DNA of 5,949 nucleotides from TH1177 sp042138015 (GTDB lineage: Archaea > Thermoproteota > Nitrososphaeria > Nitrososphaerales > Nitrososphaeraceae): assembly GCA_042138015.1 (NCBI GenBank), contig JBHIVA010000108.1, forward strand, positions 1-5,949. The letters run 5' to 3'. The notes beneath the pieces are model-generated. The model did no database searches. It saw nothing but the letters and a program-made list of their open reading frames with translations, and was not told the origin of the DNA. Shown here one piece after another: positions 4,140 to 5,949 of the stretch (the first letter of the stretch is position 1; every line of letters starts with the position of its first letter). The position numbers were made by a program, and so were the translations under genes.

Positions 4140-5501
4140 TTAACTTATTTTGGATATAATATAATGATCAATTATTTCTAATGAGTTTGTATTGTTGTCT
4201 TTATAACATGATGACATATCAAATATGGTAAAATCACCTTCTTTTAAATCACTTTCTTTTAATTCATCTTCTTTGCATTTATAGCCTATATCGTAATATT
4301 TTGCATCCAATCTGTTTTCATCAATCTCAATGCTTAAGAATCCAAATCCATTATGCTGTTTCATCACATATTCAGGTTGATTTAAAATTATATTACTACT
4401 TCTGCCTCCTAGGCCTATAACCGAAAAAATTGTTCCTTCCGGATTAAAAAATTGATTCGTATCATTTGATTCATCAACAACTGGTTTGCTAATATTACTA
4501 GGATTAAATTTAATAGGTAAAGTTCTATCATATATATGATTATGGCCCTGTAATACTAAGTCTACTCCGTATTTATCAAAGATGGGTTGATATTTTTCCC
4601 TCATGATATATTCTTGCATCTGACTTGAAAGTGAAGAATACATTGGCTTGTGGAACATAACTACGATCCAGTTTGTAGATGGATCATTACTGGCCTTTTT
4701 TAGATCATTTAAAACAAATTTATTTTGTTCTGTATTACGTGACATATTTTCAACAACGACTTTTTCATCTAATAAATGAAATGGAGGTATTTCTCCTTTT
4801 ATATTATGTTTAGCTAATAGATCTTCAAGGGTTGTATCATAATATTTTTCATCTGGCATATTACTTTCCTTATATTTATTGTTACCATACTTTTCTTGAT
4901 CCTCTTCCTCTTGCTTAAAAACATTAAATGAAAACTCCAGTTCTGTATCTAATACTAAAAAGTGTACATTTCCATAATCGAATGAATAAAATGAATTTGG
5001 CAAGTTATAATGTTCAAGCAAGGAATATTTTAATTCTTCCGAACCTCCTTTCATTTCTTCTTCGTCATCCTCATGATTTCCTATAGCTATCTTGGTTTTT
5101 GAATCTAAATTCTTAGTCATATCATACCAGCAATCCATAGTTGGTTTATATGATAAATCACCTAAAGCGAGGAAAATATCTGGATTTTGCAACTCAATTT
5201 GTTTAATATTATTTTGTGCCACCGGTCGACAACCAAAATCACCTGCAGTAACAATTTTTATTTTTTGTTTATCTTTATTGGCAGTTTGATTAACAGTGGA
5301 ATTAGTTTCACCATCACTTATATTGATAAATTTTTTCTTGAAATTGCTAGTAAAACTACTCGCATTTGTAGACTCGAAAGATTTGTCAGTTGTAGAGAAA
5401 ACATCTTGAAGGGTTAATATTTGAAAACAAATGAGAAATGATAAAATACTAAAAATAAAATGAGATTTAACAATTCTATAGCATTTGATTTCTAAAAACA
5501 T
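4140..5501 (-). CDS. Exported purple-acid-phosphatase-type metallophosphoesterase
   Basis: A 453-residue exported hydrolase expected to release phosphate from organic phosphoesters outside the membrane, through a binuclear metal centre. Residues 14-30 are a hydrophobic signal peptide or anchor, after a short start with K6, R9 and K12. A Ser/Thr/Asn-rich spacer (36-80) with four N-x-S/T sequons leads to the catalytic domain from residue 81. All five purple acid phosphatase blocks are present: DFG (D88), GDLSY (D115, Y118), GNHED (N142), VMFH (H284) and GHNH (H320, H322). Y118 is the tyrosine that ligates ferric iron and gives the family its charge-transfer colour; many other metallophosphoesterases lack it. 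A charged insertion at about 191-259, with an EEEDQEK stretch, separates LDTE from the helix EQNKFVLNDL. The domain closes with FSVIGLGGRS; four cysteines (C91, C124, C409, C432) could form disulfides. ATG 5501 is followed directly by the signal peptide. Confidence 0.9.
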   Translation of the reverse strand: MFLEIKCYRIVKSHFIFSILSFLICFQILTLQDVFSTTDKSFESTNASSFTSNFKKKFINISDGETNSTVNQTANKDKQKIKIVTAGDFGCRPVAQNNIKQIELQNPDIFLALGDLSYKPTMDCWYDMTKNLDSKTKIAIGNHEDDEEEMKGGSEELKYSLLEHYNLPNSFYSFDYGNVHFLVLDTELEFSFNVFKQEEEDQEKYGNNKYKESNMPDEKYYDTTLEDLLAKHNIKGEIPPFHLLDEKVVVENMSRNTEQNKFVLNDLKKASNDPSTNWIVVMFHKPMYSSLSSQMQEYIMREKYQPIFDKYGVDLVLQGHNHIYDRTLPIKFNPSNISKPVVDESNDTNQFFNPEGTIFSVIGLGGRSSNIILNQPEYVMKQHNGFGFLSIEIDENRLDAKYYDIGYKCKEDELKESDLKEGDFTIFDMSSCYKDNNTNSLEIIDHYIISKIS

Positions 5502-5530
5502 CTTTTTATTTGTTAAAATGTTATTAAAAT

Positions 5531-5541
5531 ACTTTATTTAG
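5531..5541 (-). promoter_or_regulatory. TATA-like box of the phosphatase gene
   Basis: On the minus strand CTAAATAAAGT lies about 35 bases before the ATG at 5501, placing transcription start near 5508-5512 with a short leader of AATAAAAAG-type bases and no Shine-Dalgarno motif. The match is moderate. No obvious repeated phosphate-response operator is seen beside it. Confidence 0.35.
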
Positions 5542-5681
5542 TTTTTCTATTGAGGGAATTTCTCTACAATTTTTCAATTTTCTAAAATATAATATATTAA
5601 ATTAATTCTAACCTTCAATAAAAAGTAATTTTATTGGATATTTTATAAATATAGTATGAATTTTATGGTAGTTTTTTTCTA

Positions 5682-5949
5682 TGTTACTGTCTCGAGTTAA
5701 TTTAATATTTTTCAATCTTTAATTATTAATATTGGGTGTTCCCTGAGTTTAAACAAATCTCTGAGATCAGAAATTAAAATTATTCAGTATTTATTACCAA
5801 ATAGTTGATATTGAACTATAGAACTCAATTCTGTTATATATTTAGAGCCTATCCCAAAAATAGATAGGAATATAGCTAGTTTCTCTCCTATCATATCCAA
5901 TAATGCTAAAGAGTAAAAAGTATGTTAGAACAATTACCAGTATTCCAGA
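5682..5949 (-). pseudogene. Decayed IS110-family transposase, C-terminal (Transposase_20-like) region
   Basis: Remnant of an insertion-sequence recombinase, broken by stops and frameshifts. One minus-strand frame (5924 to 5784) reads GEKLAIFLSIFGIGSKY followed by ITELSSIVQYQLFGNKY, matching the IS110 C-terminal pattern of a hydrophobic run, IPGIGp, an ITELSSI-like helix and xFxxxxxLxxxxGL. After a TGA the resemblance continues in a shifted frame as SEICLNSGNTQY (5764-5729; compare P.VyqSGnt), then back in the first frame as IIKD-stop-KILN-stop-LETV (5726-5685; compare ITKxGSKxLRWxLVE). A weaker stretch with YHKI and IKLLFI may extend it to 5611. It is oriented toward the phosphatase gene and ends about 180 bases before its start. 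The N-terminal DEDD domain, if any is left, lies beyond the right edge. The call rests on motif reading by eye. Confidence 0.55.

Noticed and set aside
5092..5417. Two plus-strand frames of 65 and 76 codons opposite the phosphatase N-terminus
   Set aside because: They overlap each other and lie antisense to the metal-binding blocks DFG, GDLSY and GNHE of the phosphatase gene.
5845..5860. GAGCCTATCCCAAAAA, resembling an IS5-type terminal inverted repeat
   Set aside because: The same bases, read on the minus strand, encode the FGIGS part of the IS110-like block, which explains them better. I found no partner repeat in the window, and IS110 elements normally lack such terminal repeats.
5842..5949. 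Minus-strand frame with a hydrophobic run (GILVIVLTYFLLFSIIGYD), possible membrane protein C-terminus
   Set aside because: It overlaps the IS110-like frame in a different phase and shows no family resemblance. The other frame keeps motif order across 240 bases.
5903..5949. Plus-strand starts ATG 5903 and ATG 5922 running off the right edge
   Set aside because: Only 9-15 codons are visible, with no promoter or ribosome-binding site, and they are antisense to the IS110 relic. Too short to support.
1..5949. tRNA, rRNA, riboswitch, CRISPR array or phage attachment site
   Set aside because: I looked for GTTCRAATC-type T-loops, spaced identical repeats longer than 20 bases and strong GC hairpins, and found none.

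Overview
The window looks like a piece of an ammonia-oxidising archaeon (Nitrososphaeria, formerly Thaumarchaeota). The decisive gene is the left-edge minus-strand fragment, an almost textbook archaeal AmoC with both metal-binding motifs. The DNA is very A+T-rich by eye, starts lack Shine-Dalgarno sequences, and TATA-like boxes lie at archaeal distances from starts. The A+T-rich bases and an amoC whose 5' neighbour is not amoX point to a terrestrial Nitrososphaerales relative with low GC, such as Nitrosocosmicus. That genus guess is inference only.

Layout, left to right: (1) 1-477, minus: 5' part of amoC, running off the left edge. (2) 478-756: divergent regulatory region with TATA-like boxes, three 13-bp-spaced GATTAGYAA repeats and a 17-bp direct repeat. 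(3) 757-1134, plus: HxlR-family winged-helix regulator with the conserved N-terminal cysteine. (4) 1135-1375: intergenic, with a perfect 7-3-7 inverted repeat abutting the TATA-like box of the next gene. (5) 1376-2311, plus: classical short-chain dehydrogenase/reductase with a full catalytic set. (6) 2312-2524: convergent intergenic region with T-rich terminator signals and one 40-codon frame. (7) 2525-3706, minus: membrane-anchored surface protein with a Lys/Asp/Glu-rich stalk and an unassigned globular domain. (8) 3707-4139: A+T-rich spacer, with its promoter and one doubtful 50-codon frame. (9) 4140-5501, minus: exported purple-acid-phosphatase-type metallophosphoesterase with all seven metal ligands. 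(10) 5502-5949: promoter of that gene, then a decayed IS110-family transposase C-terminus on the minus strand.

The genes do not form one pathway. AmoC belongs to the central ammonia oxidation machinery. The HxlR regulator and the SDR enzyme are co-oriented and may be a stress-responsive regulator/oxidoreductase pair. The two minus-strand proteins on the right face the outside of the cell, one probably scavenging phosphate from organic esters and the other possibly binding polymers. The IS110 relic and mixed surface/regulator content suggest that the flank of amoC is a variable, accessory-type neighbourhood. I see no tRNA, rRNA, CRISPR array or clear riboswitch.
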